Shown here piece after piece: positions 17,893-26,769 of a stretch of DNA of 64,000 nt. This DNA is from Streptoalloteichus tenebrarius (lineage in GTDB: Bacteria; Actinomycetota; Actinomycetes; Mycobacteriales; Pseudonocardiaceae). The notes beneath the pieces are model-generated. The model was not told the origin of the DNA. It was given only the letters and a program-made list of their open reading frames with translations, and did not search any database. Where the stretch lies: contig NZ_JAMTCP010000032.1 in assembly GCF_024171885.1 (NCBI RefSeq), forward strand, positions 1-64,000, given 5' to 3'. Every line of letters starts with the position of its first letter. Position 1 is the stretch's first letter. A program made the position numbers and the translations under genes.

Positions 17893-17960
17893 GGGTAACC
17901 AACCGTCTGGTTGACACCGCGCGCGGTCGCGCCCTAGCTTCTAACCAACCAGTTGGTTAG
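17893..17960 (+). promoter_or_regulatory. Promoter with two TetR-type operators
   Basis: CTAACCAAC-CA-GTTGGTTAG (17941-17960) is an inverted repeat with 9-bp arms and a 2-base spacer. A second, imperfect site, TAACCAACCGTCTGGTTGA, starts near 17896. Between them are a -35 TTGACA (17911-17916) and a -10 TAGCTT (17935-17940) with an 18-base spacer, so the perfect site covers the transcription start of the plus-strand operon. Confidence 0.8.
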
Positions 17961-17973
17961 AGAGAGGAACGCC

Positions 17974-18363
17974 GTGCTGCTCCCTCCCGCCGTTGAGCGC
18001 TTCTTCACCGCGTCCCGGCTCACGGACGTCGACGCGTGGGCCGACGCCTTCGCGCCGGACGCGGCCTTCCACCACCCCGTCGGCGCGCCGCCGGTCCGGG
18101 GCCGCGCGGCCGTCCGGAAGTTGATCGCCGACGCGGTCGCCGGGTTCGGGCGCTTCGACGGCCTGACCCCGGTCGAGGCGCACCAGACCGGGGATCACGT
18201 CGCGGTGGTCTGGCGGGGCAACGGCGCGAGCCCGACGGGCGCGGCCGTGTCCTGGTCGGGTGTCACCACCTTCTCGCTCGGCCCCGGCGGGCTGGTGCGG
18301 GAGGCGGTCGTCTACGGCGACCTGGAGCGCGTCGGTCGGCAGCTCGCCGGGGAGGACGCGTGA
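17974..18363 (+). CDS. NTF2-like (SnoaL-type) protein
   Basis: A 129-residue protein with the cone-shaped NTF2 fold pattern: FFTASRLTDVDAWADAFAPD near the start, FHHPVGAPPVRGRAAVRKL, then strands ending FSLGPGGLVREAVVYGDLE. Such proteins are small-molecule isomerases, hydrolases or binding proteins. GTG 17974 is preceded by AGAGAGGA. First gene of an operon under the adjacent TetR regulator; its stop overlaps the start of the MFS gene. Confidence 0.82.
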   Translation: MLLPPAVERFFTASRLTDVDAWADAFAPDAAFHHPVGAPPVRGRAAVRKLIADAVAGFGRFDGLTPVEAHQTGDHVAVVWRGNGASPTGAAVSWSGVTTFSLGPGGLVREAVVYGDLERVGRQLAGEDA

Positions 18364-19568
18364 CGACACTCGCCGAAGCCCCGGCGGCACGCGCCACACG
18401 AGGCCCGCGCGGCCTGGTCGTCGCGTCCGCGCTGTGCGCCGGCGTCACCGTCGGCAACGTGTACCTCGCCCAGCCGGTGCTCGGGCTCATGGCCGCGAGC
18501 CTCGGCGTGCCCGCGGGCGCGGCCGGCGGCGTGGTCACCGCCGCGTTGCTCGGCTACGCCGTGGGCATCCTGCTGCTCGTCCCGCTCGGCGACCTGGTCG
18601 ACCGCCGGCGGCTCGTCGTCCTGCTCGGGTCGGCGACGCCCCTGCTGCTGGTGGGGGCGGCCGTCGCGCCGTCGGTGCCGGTCCTGTCGGCGTTGGTCGG
18701 CCTGGCCGCCGCGGCCACGGTGGTCCCCCAGGTGCTCGTGCCCCTCGTGGCGGAGGTGAGCGCGCCGGAGCGGCGCGGCTCCGCCGTGGCCTGGGTCCAG
18801 GCCGGGTTGATCACCGGGATGATGACCTCGCGGGTCGTGAGCGGCGCGGTCGGGGACGCGTTCGGCTGGCGCGCGGTCTACCTCGTCGCGGCGGCGCTGA
18901 CCGCGCTCGTGGTCGTCCTCACCGTGCGGACCCTGCCCGTCGACGCGCCCCGCCCCCGGCAGCGGTACCGGGATCTGCTCGCCGTGTTGCCCGGTCTGGT
19001 GAGGCGACCCGTCGTGCTCGGGCCGAGTCTCGCCCAGGCGGCGGTCTTCGCCGGCTTCAACGCGCTGTGGACCACGCTCGCGCTGGTGCTCACCCGTCCG
19101 CCGCACGGGCTGAGCGCGTCCGTGGCGGGCCTGGTCGGACTGCTTGGCCTGGCCGGGGCGGTGGCCGCGCCCCTGGCGGGACGGGGAGTCGACCGGGTTG
19201 GCGCGCGGCGGGTCGCCGGCGCGGGTGTGCTGGCGCTGCTCGTCGCCGCCCCGCTGCTGTTCCTCGGCGGGAGGTGGTTGCTGGCCCTGGTGCCCGGCGT
19301 GCTGCTCCTCGCCGTGGGCATGCAGGTGTGCCAGGTGGCGCACCAGGCGCACGTGATGATCGGCCAGGCTGAGACGCGCAGCCGTCGCAACGCGGTCTAC
19401 ATGGTGTCGGCGTTCCTGGGTGGCGCGCTGGGCGCGACGGTGGGGTCGGCCGCCTACTCGGCCACGGGGTGGGGTGCGGCCTGTGCCGTGGCGGCCGGGT
19501 TCTTCCTGCTCGGCGGACTGGCCTGGTGGTTCGGCGTCCGTCCGCCACGGGAGCGGGCGGCGGCGTGA
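18360..19568 (+). CDS. MFS transporter
   Basis: A 402-residue major facilitator with twelve predicted helices. The loop after helix 2 carries PLGDLVDRRRLVVLLG, the conserved motif A (G..aDr.Grr..l), and the second half has GRGVDRVGARRVAGAG. The GTG start overlaps the TGA of the NTF2-like gene (GTGA), implying coupled translation. It probably exports the ligand sensed by the divergent TetR protein. Confidence 0.9.
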   Translation: MTTLAEAPAARATRGPRGLVVASALCAGVTVGNVYLAQPVLGLMAASLGVPAGAAGGVVTAALLGYAVGILLLVPLGDLVDRRRLVVLLGSATPLLLVGAAVAPSVPVLSALVGLAAAATVVPQVLVPLVAEVSAPERRGSAVAWVQAGLITGMMTSRVVSGAVGDAFGWRAVYLVAAALTALVVVLTVRTLPVDAPRPRQRYRDLLAVLPGLVRRPVVLGPSLAQAAVFAGFNALWTTLALVLTRPPHGLSASVAGLVGLLGLAGAVAAPLAGRGVDRVGARRVAGAGVLALLVAAPLLFLGGRWLLALVPGVLLLAVGMQVCQVAHQAHVMIGQAETRSRRNAVYMVSAFLGGALGATVGSAAYSATGWGAACAVAAGFFLLGGLAWWFGVRPPRERAAA

Positions 19569-19574
19569 CGGGTG

Positions 19575-19607
19575 GTGGGGAGGAGCGGGCGCACCGCTCC
19601 TCCCCAC
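19575..19607. terminator. Bidirectional terminator
   Basis: A perfect 14-bp stem (GTGGGGAGGAGCGG at 19575-19588 and its complement at 19594-19607) with a 5-base loop between convergent genes. Confidence 0.85.
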
Positions 19608-19619
19608 GCCGTCGAGACC

Positions 19620-20276
19620 TCAGGGCTTCTCGAAGTGCTGGTAGTCCAGCGGGGTCGTCCAGTGGCCGCCCCAGTCCCAGCCGCGCTGGGTGAAGGCCAG
19701 CACCGCCGGGTCGCCGTCGTGCAGCATCCCGGGGTCCTGGCGCGTGCGGTCCAGCCACGGGCCGCCGTTGGCCGGCTGCACGCCGTTGTCGTCCAGGTAG
19801 GGGTTGATCTTCGGGTTGATGTCGATCGCCCGCCCGTAGGCGTGGTAGGACCAGCGGCCGCTGTTCCCGATGCCCCGGCAGTTGTAGGCCGAGGTGTTGT
19901 TGTCCCGCATGGACAGTTCGTCGTCGGCGTTGGGGTAGTGGTCGGGCGTGCGCATCTTCTCGATGGGGAACCGCATCCGGTACAGCTCGCCGAAGATCGT
20001 GATCGTCTCGGCGACCCGGTCCTGGTTCACCACCAGCTCCCCGGTGTGCGCGCGGCCGTCCATGCCGACGTGCCGGAGCGTGACCAGGCGCAGCTCGTCG
20101 GGTCGGACCGGGCACTCCGGCCGCCAGGTGGCGCCCAGCTTCTCGGCCGTGACCGGCCGGGCGATCGCGAAGTAGGGAGGCAGGGCGGTCTCCGCCGCCG
20201 GGTCCGCCGCGGCCGGGGCGGCGGCCGCGAGCGGGAGGACGAGGCTCACCAGTGAGGCCAACAACACGGAACGCAT
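19620..20276 (-). CDS. Secreted M15 family peptidase (VanY/D,D-carboxypeptidase-like)
   Basis: A 218-residue secreted zinc peptidase. Residues 1-25 (MRSVLLASLVSLVLPLAAAA) are a signal peptide. The metal-binding signature is present: SYHAYGRAIDINPKINPY (HxxxxxxD) and, near the end, GWDWGGHW (the third histidine with the catalytic acid region). The N-terminal part with MDGRAHTGELVVNQDRVAE is shared by actinobacterial M15 homologues. It probably trims cell-wall peptides. The start ATG at 20276 is the one that begins the signal peptide. Confidence 0.88.
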   Translation of the reverse strand: MRSVLLASLVSLVLPLAAAAPAAADPAAETALPPYFAIARPVTAEKLGATWRPECPVRPDELRLVTLRHVGMDGRAHTGELVVNQDRVAETITIFGELYRMRFPIEKMRTPDHYPNADDELSMRDNNTSAYNCRGIGNSGRWSYHAYGRAIDINPKINPYLDDNGVQPANGGPWLDRTRQDPGMLHDGDPAVLAFTQRGWDWGGHWTTPLDYQHFEKP

Positions 20277-20483
20277 CGGATCAGTGTTGGCGGCGTCGCA
20301 CGGGGCGGCCAAGCGTCGTCACCCGTTCCGCCTAATGGTGGGAGCCTGGGAAACACAGCGCTGGGGGCTTCGCCTTCTCGGGCGATCCTCGTCCGTCACC
20401 GGAGCGGGGACGAGACGTTCGTCGCCGTGTGGCCTGGGCTGCACTGCCCGGCGGGGCGCGCCCGTCCTCACTAGGGTCCGGTT

Positions 20484-21563
20484 GTGATCAATGACGTTCG
20501 CATCCCGATCGTGGCCGCCCCCATGGCCGGTGGCGTGTCGACCCCGGAGCTGGTGGCCGCGGTGACCGAGGCGGGCGCGTTCGGCTTCCTCGCCGCCGGC
20601 TACCTCCGCGCGGACGCGCTGGCGGAGCAGATCACCCGCACCCGCGCCCTGCTGGGGGCCGGCCGCTCCGGGCGGCCCGCGCCGTTCGGGGTGAACCTGT
20701 TCGTGCCGGGCGCGGACAGCGGAGCCGACCTGGCCTCGTACCGGGAGCGGTTGGGCGCCGAGGCCCGCCGGTACGGGGTCGAACTGGGTGAGCCCCGGTG
20801 GGAGGACGACGACTACCCCGCGAAGCTGGAGCTGGTGCTCGCCGAGCGCGTCCCCGTGGTGTCGTTCACCTTCGGCTGCCCCGACGCCGACGTGGTGCGC
20901 CGGGTGCACGAGGCGGGCGGGCAGGTCGTGGTCACCGTGACCACGCCGGCCGAGGCCCGCGTGGCGGTGCGCGCCGGCGCGGACGCCGTGTGCGTGCAGG
21001 GCTCCGAGGCGGGTGGGCACCGCGCCGTCTTCCGGGACGACGGCCTGTCGCCCGGTGGCGGGGAGCTGTTCGGCACGCTGGGGGCGTTGCGCCTGGTGCT
21101 CGCCGCGGTGGACGTCCCGGTGATCGCGGCGGGTGGCCTGGTCCGCGGCGCGGACGTGGCCGCGGTGCTCACGGCCGGCGCGGCCGCGGCCCAGCTCGGC
21201 ACGGCGTTCCTGCGCTGCCCGGAGGCGGGCACCCAGCCCACGCAGCGCGCCGCGCTCACCGACGCCGCCAGGGGCACGGCCCTGACCAGGGCTTTCACCG
21301 GCCGGCCCGCGCGTGGCCTGGTGAACAGGGTGATGGTGGAGCACAGCCGGCACGCACCGGCGGCCTACCCCCAGCTTCATCACATGACGAAACCCCTGCG
21401 GGCGGCGGCGGGCAGGGCCGACGACCCCGAGGCGATGTCGTTGTGGGCGGGCCAGACCTACGCGCTCGCCGAGGCGTTGCCGGCCGGTGAGCTGGTGACC
21501 CGACTGCACCGGGAGGCCGTCGAGGCGCTGGACGTCGCCCGGCGTCGTCTCGGCGCGCGGTGA
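20484..21563 (+). CDS. Nitronate monooxygenase (2-nitropropane dioxygenase family)
   Basis: A 359-residue FMN-dependent TIM-barrel enzyme that oxidises nitronates such as propionate-3-nitronate. It begins with PIVAAPMAGGVSTPELVAAV, has GVNLFVPG, the catalytic-histidine motif GSEAGGHRA (about residues 173-181) and the phosphate-binding PVIAAGGLVRGADVAA. The GTG start at 20484 lies 6 bases after TAGGGT (20472-20477), a probable -10 box, so the mRNA may be leaderless. No neighbour suggests a special substrate. Confidence 0.9.
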   Translation: MINDVRIPIVAAPMAGGVSTPELVAAVTEAGAFGFLAAGYLRADALAEQITRTRALLGAGRSGRPAPFGVNLFVPGADSGADLASYRERLGAEARRYGVELGEPRWEDDDYPAKLELVLAERVPVVSFTFGCPDADVVRRVHEAGGQVVVTVTTPAEARVAVRAGADAVCVQGSEAGGHRAVFRDDGLSPGGGELFGTLGALRLVLAAVDVPVIAAGGLVRGADVAAVLTAGAAAAQLGTAFLRCPEAGTQPTQRAALTDAARGTALTRAFTGRPARGLVNRVMVEHSRHAPAAYPQLHHMTKPLRAAAGRADDPEAMSLWAGQTYALAEALPAGELVTRLHREAVEALDVARRRLGAR

Positions 21564-21638
21564 CCGCGCGACCGACACAGGCGTGAGCGGTGAGCCGGGG
21601 GCGCCGCCCGACGGCCCTGGTGTCCCCGGCCACCCGTC

Positions 21639-23063
21639 TCAGCTCACGCCCGGCCGTTCGGGTCGGGCCAGCTCCGAGTTCCGGCGTGAATAGGCGAAGT
21701 AGATGACGAGGCCGAGGGCGAACCAGGCGCCGAACCGGAGCCAGGTCGTCGCGGTCAGCTCGGTGATCAGCCACAGAGAGAACACGATGCCGATGAGCGG
21801 GACCACCGGCACCCCCGGGCAGCGGAACGTGCGCGGCAGCTCGGGGCGCCGGTAGCGGAGCACGATCACGGCGACGGACACCACGACGAACGCGAGCAGG
21901 ATGCCGATGTTGGTCAGCTCCGCCGCCTCCCGGATGGGCAGGAAGCCGGCGATGAGGGCCGAGGCGACGCCGGCGATCCAGGTGACACGGCTGGGGACCT
22001 TGCGCACGGGGTGGGTCTTGGCGAACCACTGGGGCAGCAGGCCGTCGCGGCTCATCGAGAACCACACGCGGGTCACGCCGAGCATGAACGTGAACAGCAC
22101 GGTGATGATGCCGACGATCGCGCCGACGGCGATCACCGTGGCCAGCCCGGGCAGGCCGACGGCGGCGAAGGCGTTCGCGAACGCGCTCTCGCTGTCGATG
22201 TCCCGGTAGCTCTGCATCCCCGTGAGGACGAGGCAGGCCAGGACGTAGAGGACCATGGAGATGGCCAGGGACAGCACGATCGCCTTGGGCATGTGCTTCT
22301 GGGCGTCCTTGGATTCCTCGGCGGCGGTGCTCATGGCGTCGTAGCCGAAGACGGCGAAGAACACGGTGGCCGCGCCGGTGATCGCGCCGCCGAAGCCGAA
22401 CGGGAAGAACGGCGTGTAGTTGTCGGTGTTGATGTGGAAGAAGCCGACGATGATCACCAGCAGCACCAGGCCGACCTTCAGCCACACCAGGACCGTCTCG
22501 AACTTCGCGGCGTTGCTGATGCCGAGGTTGAGCAGCCACGCGATGAGCAGGCACAGCAGCGCCGCGAACAGGTCGACCTTGTGGCCCTCCCCCGTGCCCG
22601 GAGCGCCCAGCATCCACGCCGGCAGCGCGAGGCCGATCGCGCCGACCAAGAACCCGAAGTACCCGGAGATACCGATGGCGACGACGGCGACGATGGCGAT
22701 GTATTCCAGCAGCAGGTCCCAGCCGATGAACCAGCCGACGATCTCGCCGAGGACGGCGTAGCCGTAGGTGTAGGCGGAGCCGGCCTTGGGGATGAGGCCG
22801 GCGAACTCGGCGTAGGCGAAGGCCGCGGCGGCGCTGGCGATGCCGGCGACCAGGAACGAGATGAGCACGGCGGGGCCGGCGGTCTTGTTGGCGACCGCTC
22901 CGGCGAGGGAGAAGATGCCGGCGCCGATGATGCCGCCGATGCCGATCGCGGTGAGCTGCCACAGCCCCAGTGACCGGTTCAGCTCTCCCTCGTGCTCGCT
23001 GGCGATCTGTTCCACGGGCTTGCGCCGGAAGATGCCGGAGCCGCCTCCCAGGGGCCGATGCAT
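21639..23063 (-). CDS. APC family amino acid permease
   Basis: A 474-residue amino-acid permease with about 12-14 helices of the cationic amino acid/YfnA type. Helix 1 has the substrate loop IGIGGIIGAGIFSLAG, and helix 6 has FFAVFGYDAMSTAAEE, both conserved. ATG 23063 has GGGAGG 8 bases upstream; a GTG at 23069 would sit too close to it. Monocistronic. Confidence 0.9.
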   Translation of the reverse strand: MHRPLGGGSGIFRRKPVEQIASEHEGELNRSLGLWQLTAIGIGGIIGAGIFSLAGAVANKTAGPAVLISFLVAGIASAAAAFAYAEFAGLIPKAGSAYTYGYAVLGEIVGWFIGWDLLLEYIAIVAVVAIGISGYFGFLVGAIGLALPAWMLGAPGTGEGHKVDLFAALLCLLIAWLLNLGISNAAKFETVLVWLKVGLVLLVIIVGFFHINTDNYTPFFPFGFGGAITGAATVFFAVFGYDAMSTAAEESKDAQKHMPKAIVLSLAISMVLYVLACLVLTGMQSYRDIDSESAFANAFAAVGLPGLATVIAVGAIVGIITVLFTFMLGVTRVWFSMSRDGLLPQWFAKTHPVRKVPSRVTWIAGVASALIAGFLPIREAAELTNIGILLAFVVVSVAVIVLRYRRPELPRTFRCPGVPVVPLIGIVFSLWLITELTATTWLRFGAWFALGLVIYFAYSRRNSELARPERPGVS

Positions 23064-23692
23064 GGGCACTCCCTCCCCACCGCGCCTCGGGTGTCGGCGC
23101 GACGGTAGTAGACCAGCGGAGTGAGCCGCATCACGGAAGTCGTCACCAAGGTGTTGCGGAACGTTCGCGTGTGGGCGGCATGCCCACGGCCGAGGCCCTG
23201 GCCGGACAGCTAAGCGGTCCCGAGGCGGCGGAGCGGGAGGAGTGAGTGGCAGGTCACCAGCGTCGCGGTGATCGAGAGCCTCCGGGTCGGGATGTGGGAT
23301 GCGGGGCGGGCGAACACCTTCGAGACGTCACCCTTGTAGTGGACATCCCGCATGAGCGGGGCGAATCCGAGTCGCGGGCGTGGTGAGGAAGCGGTTGATG
23401 TGGGCGCGATTCGCGGCGGCCCGCATCCTGGCGGCCACGCGGCGCTGGACACCTGGAAACTCGAGGTCGGGCTGCCCGGCGTGGACCGGGCGGTGGTCGA
23501 GGCCGGGCGTTTCTGGGTGCGGGCGACACCGGCCTTCGCCGTGGTGAGGAGGGGCGTTCCGTCGCCCGAGGTGTTCGGCGAGTTCCTGTGCGCCGTGGCC
23601 TGGGGCCGCGCGCGAGCCGCCGCGATCTCCGTGCCGATGTTCGCCAAAGGGCAGGTGCGCCTTTCGCAGGCGAAACACGAAGCCAGGGCGGA
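23064..23692. other. Gene-less interval upstream of the APC permease gene
   Basis: About 630 bases without a gene I can support. A reading frame on the plus strand (about 23352-23690) has a partly plausible composition (for example WKLEVGLPGVDRAVVEAG) but no ribosome-binding site, no known domain and no homologue I recognise. It may be a decayed gene. The permease promoter must lie at the left end. Confidence 0.4.
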
Positions 23693-23725
23693 GGGAGACC
23701 CCCGCTGGTGGGGCGGGGGTCTCCC
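23693..23725 (-). terminator. Terminator of the oxidoreductase gene
   Basis: A perfect 13-bp stem (GGGAGACCCCCGC at 23693-23705, complement at 23713-23725), 18 bases beyond the stop codon at 23744. Confidence 0.8.
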
Positions 23726-23743
23726 GCGCGGCCGGGTCCCGGC

Positions 23744-24712
23744 TCAGTCCCTGGTGAAGACGATCTTGCCGGCGGTGTCGCCGTCGAGCATCGCGCGGAC
23801 GCCCTCGGCCGCCCGCTCCATCGGCAGCTCGCTGCCGATCCGGGGGCGCAGCCCGGTCAGGTCCAGGAAGGACAGCAGGTCGGCCAGCTCCTGCCGGCTG
23901 CCCATGGTCGACCCGACCACGCGGAGCTGGAGGAAGAAGATCCGCTGGAGCTCGGCGGCGGTGGCGTCGCCCGTGGTGGCCCCGGAGATCACGATCGTTC
24001 CGCCGGGGCGCACGCACTTCACCGAGTGCGACCAGGTGGCCCGGCCGACCGTCTCGAACACCGCGTCCACCCGCTCGGGCAGCCGGGCGCCCGGCTCGAA
24101 GGTCTCGTGCGCGCCCAGCTCCTCGGCCAGCGCCCGCTTCGCCTCGTTGCGGCCGGTCGCCCACACGCGGAGCCCGGCGGCCCTGCCGAGCTGGACCAGC
24201 GCGGTGGCCACGCCACCGGAGGCGCCCTGCACCAGCATGGTCTGCCCCGGCCGCAGGCCGGAGTTGACGAACAGCATCCGGTACGCGGTCAGCCAGGCGG
24301 TGCCGGTGCAGGCGGCCTCGGCGAAGGACAACGACGCGGGCTTGGGCAGCACGTTGCGGCGCGGCACCACGACGACGTCGGCGAAGGTGCCCTGGTGCAG
24401 CTCGGTGAGCAGCGTGCGCTTCGGGTCGAGCGTCTCCTCGCCGGTCCAGTCCGGGTCGCCGACGACGGAGTGGATGACCACCTCGGTGCCGTCCGGCAGG
24501 GTGCCCGCGCCGTCGCAGCCGAGGATCATCGGGAACCGGTCGGGCTTGATGCCCACCCCGCGCAGCGTCCACAGGTCGTGCATGTTGAGGCTGGCGGCGC
24601 GCACCCGCACCGGCACCCAGCCCTCGGGGACCTCCGGCTCGGGCCGCTCGCCGACCACCAGCGCGGCCAGCGGGTCCTGGGGCTTGGGCTCAGCGGCGTA
24701 GACGGCGAACAT
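23744..24712 (-). CDS. Zinc-binding dehydrogenase/quinone oxidoreductase family protein
   Basis: A 322-residue medium-chain dehydrogenase. The GroES-like domain comes first (VRVRAASLNMHDLWTLRG, GCDGAGTLPDGTEV), then the nucleotide-binding domain (MLVQGASGGVATALVQLGRA, and RVDAVFETVGRATWSHSVK). The structural zinc cysteines of alcohol dehydrogenases are absent, so it belongs to the NADPH:quinone/enone reductase side of the family. Start ATG 24712. Substrate unknown. Confidence 0.88.
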   Translation of the reverse strand: MFAVYAAEPKPQDPLAALVVGERPEPEVPEGWVPVRVRAASLNMHDLWTLRGVGIKPDRFPMILGCDGAGTLPDGTEVVIHSVVGDPDWTGEETLDPKRTLLTELHQGTFADVVVVPRRNVLPKPASLSFAEAACTGTAWLTAYRMLFVNSGLRPGQTMLVQGASGGVATALVQLGRAAGLRVWATGRNEAKRALAEELGAHETFEPGARLPERVDAVFETVGRATWSHSVKCVRPGGTIVISGATTGDATAAELQRIFFLQLRVVGSTMGSRQELADLLSFLDLTGLRPRIGSELPMERAAEGVRAMLDGDTAGKIVFTRD

Positions 24713-24769
24713 GTCGGCAACCTACCGGCCGTCCCGCGCGTCGGCGCGTGACGGCGGTCACTCCACGCG

Positions 24770-25057
24770 GTGACGCGTACCCTCTCCGTCGTGCTGGCCT
24801 GGCTGACCGAGTGGTGGGACGACGTCGAGCTGTGGCTCGCCCAGCTCTGGTACCCGTTCCAGATCACCCTGGTCCTGGCGGTGTTGCTGCCGGCCTGTTG
24901 GGCGGTGGCCTGGTTGATCGACCGGGTGGTGGACCGGGCGTCGGCCCGGCTGACCCGGGTGCGGGACGTGGAGCCGCCGCTGGGCGGCCGCTACGACGAC
25001 CCGGAGGGCGGCGTGACCGCGCGGGGCGGGACGAGCGCGTCCGACGCGCGTCCGTAG
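24770..25057 (+). CDS. Small Trp-rich single-helix membrane protein upstream of RNase
   Basis: A 95-residue protein with a tryptophan-rich amphipathic start (VLAWLTEWWDDVELWLAQLW), one clear transmembrane helix (QITLVLAVLLPACWAVAWLI) and a polar C-terminus. No known domain. Its stop TAG lies within the -10-like TAGGCT in front of the ribonuclease gene, only 9 bases upstream, so the two are probably cotranscribed or closely linked. I infer a role in secretion or membrane tethering of the ribonuclease/inhibitor pair. The start could be GTG 24770 or 24791. Confidence 0.65.
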   Translation: MTRTLSVVLAWLTEWWDDVELWLAQLWYPFQITLVLAVLLPACWAVAWLIDRVVDRASARLTRVRDVEPPLGGRYDDPEGGVTARGGTSASDARP

Positions 25058-25066
25058 GCTCGGCTC

Positions 25067-25543
25067 GTGACACCCCACAAGCGGATCCTGACCGGCCTGT
25101 TCGGGCTGATCGCACTGGTCCTCGTGGTGTGGCTGGCGCGGGGCCAGGGCGGCGACCCGACGCCGGCCCCCACCAGCGGCGCCGCCGCGACGGCGAGCGC
25201 GACCGCCGGCGCGTCGACCTCGCGCGGCCAGGGCGCGGTGCCCGGAGCCGAGTCGGGGCTGCCGGTCAAACCGCTGTCGCAGCTCCCGAAGGAGGCCGAC
25301 CAGACCTGGCGGCTCGTCGAGCGGGGCGGACCGTTCCCCTACCCCGAGAAGGACGGCAGCGTGTTCGGCAACTTCGAGCGCCGGCTGCCGGGCAAGGGCT
25401 CCGGGTACTACAAGGAGTACACGGTGCCGACGCCGGGGGAGCGGGACCGGGGCGCCCGCCGGTTGGTGACCGGGGGCGGCGGCGAGGTCTACTACACGGG
25501 GGACCACTACGGCTCGTTCGTCGTGGTCGACACCAAGCACTAG
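25067..25543 (+). CDS. Membrane-anchored guanyl-specific ribonuclease (RNase Sa type)
   Basis: A 158-residue protein with an N-terminal signal or anchor helix (GLFGLIALVLVVWLARG), a 30-residue Ala/Thr/Ser linker, and a C-terminal microbial ribonuclease domain (about residues 63-158). The domain has GPFPYPEKDGSVFGNFE, YYKEYTVPTPGERDRGARR and YYTGDHYGSF. These carry the catalytic Glu, Arg, Arg and His of RNase Sa/barnase. It should cleave RNA after G outside the cell or at the membrane. GTG 25067 lies 6 bases after TAGGCT, so it may have its own leaderless promoter. The matching barstar inhibitor gene follows after 9 bases. Confidence 0.93.
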   Translation: MTPHKRILTGLFGLIALVLVVWLARGQGGDPTPAPTSGAAATASATAGASTSRGQGAVPGAESGLPVKPLSQLPKEADQTWRLVERGGPFPYPEKDGSVFGNFERRLPGKGSGYYKEYTVPTPGERDRGARRLVTGGGGEVYYTGDHYGSFVVVDTKH

Positions 25544-25552
25544 GGGAGCGCG

Positions 25553-25912
25553 GTGGGTGCTTTCGAGGAGGCGCCGCACGGGACGACGGCGGCCGAGGTC
25601 GCCGCGCGGGCGCGACGTCGCGGCGCGGTCCCGCACGAGGTGGACGCCTCCGCCTCCCGGGGCAAGGACGCCGCGCTCGACGCCTTCGGCAGGGCGTTGT
25701 CCTTCCCCTCCTGGTACGGCAGGAACCTGGACGCGCTCTACGACTGCCTGACCGACCTGTCCTGGCTGCCCGCCGGAGAGCACGTCCTGGTCTGGCCGGG
25801 GCACCGCGCCCTGGGCGGGGTCGACCGGCCCGCGTACGAGGCCGTCCGCACGGTCCTGGCGGAGGCGGCGCAGGCCAATCCCCGGCTCTCGGTCGTCCTC
25901 ACCGACTCCTGA
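25553..25912 (+). CDS. Barstar family ribonuclease inhibitor
   Basis: A 119-residue barstar-like protein that binds and blocks the adjacent ribonuclease inside the cell. The barstar core FPSWYGRNLDALYDCLTDLS (about residues 50-69) and the flanking ALDAFGRAL and LVWPGH strands are present. Start GTG 25553 follows TAGGGGAGCGCG. It forms a toxin-immunity type pair with the secreted ribonuclease. Confidence 0.93.
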   Translation: MGAFEEAPHGTTAAEVAARARRRGAVPHEVDASASRGKDAALDAFGRALSFPSWYGRNLDALYDCLTDLSWLPAGEHVLVWPGHRALGGVDRPAYEAVRTVLAEAAQANPRLSVVLTDS

Positions 25913-25921
25913 CCCGACCCG

Positions 25922-25956
25922 CCCGTGGGCGCGTCCCGGCCGGACGCGCCCACGGG
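25922..25956. terminator. Bidirectional terminator
   Basis: A perfect 15-bp stem (25922-25936, 25942-25956) with a 5-base loop, between barstar (plus) and enoyl-CoA hydratase (minus). Confidence 0.85.
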
Positions 25957-25963
25957 CTGGCGC

Positions 25964-26737
25964 TCAGTCCTGGGGCACCCAGGAGGGGGAGCGCTTCTCC
26001 GCGAACGCGCGGATGCCCTCCTGCCCCTCCTCGCTGGCGAAGTGCCGGGCGGACAGCTCCAGCATGTCGGCGAAGTCCTCCGCCAGGCTGCTGGCCGGCG
26101 CCCGGCGCAGCATCGCCTTGGTGGCGGCCAGCGCGTTCGGACCGCCGAGCGCGAGCATGTCGGTGTACCGGCGCACCTCGGCGTCCAGCTCGTCGGCGCC
26201 CACCGCCGAGTTCAGCAGCCCGATCTCCACGGCGCGGCGCGCGTCGAACTTCTCGCCCGTGAGGAACAGCTCGTGCGCGGCCCTGGGGAGCAGCCGGGGC
26301 AGCACGGTCACCGAGATCACCGCGGGGACCACGCCGAGGCGGACCTCGGTGAAGGCGAACGTGGCGTCGACCGAGGCCACGGCGATGTCGCAGGCGGCGA
26401 CGATGCCGACGCCGCCGGCCCTCGCCGGGCCGGCCAGCCGGGCCACGACCGGCTTGGGGCTGGTCCAGATCCGCTCCAGGATCGCCGGGAACTCGTTGAC
26501 GCCCTGCTGTTGGGCGTTGGCCCCGCGTGACTCCTTGAGGTCCATGCCGGAGCAGAAGACCGGGCCGGTGTGGCTGAGCACGATCACCCGGACGGCGGGG
26601 TCCTCGACGGCGCGGGCCAGGTGGTCCCGCAGTTGTCCCCGCACCGCGCTCGACAGGGCGTTGCGGTTGTGGGGCGAGTCCAACGTGATGGTCGCGACGC
26701 CGCGCTCCAGGGTGTAGTGCACCAGCTCCTCAGCCAT
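25964..26737 (-). CDS. Enoyl-CoA hydratase/isomerase family protein
   Basis: A 257-residue crotonase-superfamily enzyme that acts on acyl-CoA thioesters. The oxyanion-hole segments are FCSGMDLKE (about residues 62-70) and GPARAGGVGIVAACDIAVAS (about 108-127), and the C-terminal helix region ends FASEEGQEGIRAFAEKRSPS, as in EchA-type enzymes. ATG 26737. It is the last gene downstream of the ADP-ribosylglycohydrolase cluster (32 bases away) but looks like ordinary fatty-acid metabolism and is probably unrelated. Confidence 0.9.
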   Translation of the reverse strand: MAEELVHYTLERGVATITLDSPHNRNALSSAVRGQLRDHLARAVEDPAVRVIVLSHTGPVFCSGMDLKESRGANAQQQGVNEFPAILERIWTSPKPVVARLAGPARAGGVGIVAACDIAVASVDATFAFTEVRLGVVPAVISVTVLPRLLPRAAHELFLTGEKFDARRAVEIGLLNSAVGADELDAEVRRYTDMLALGGPNALAATKAMLRRAPASSLAEDFADMLELSARHFASEEGQEGIRAFAEKRSPSWVPQD

Positions 26738-26769
26738 GTGCCCGGACCCTACTGGGCGGTACCGGGGTG

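Noticed and set aside
23352-23700. Open frame in the gap between the APC permease and oxidoreductase genes
   Set aside because: Composition is partly gene-like, but there is no recognisable domain or start signal; treated as non-coding or decayed.
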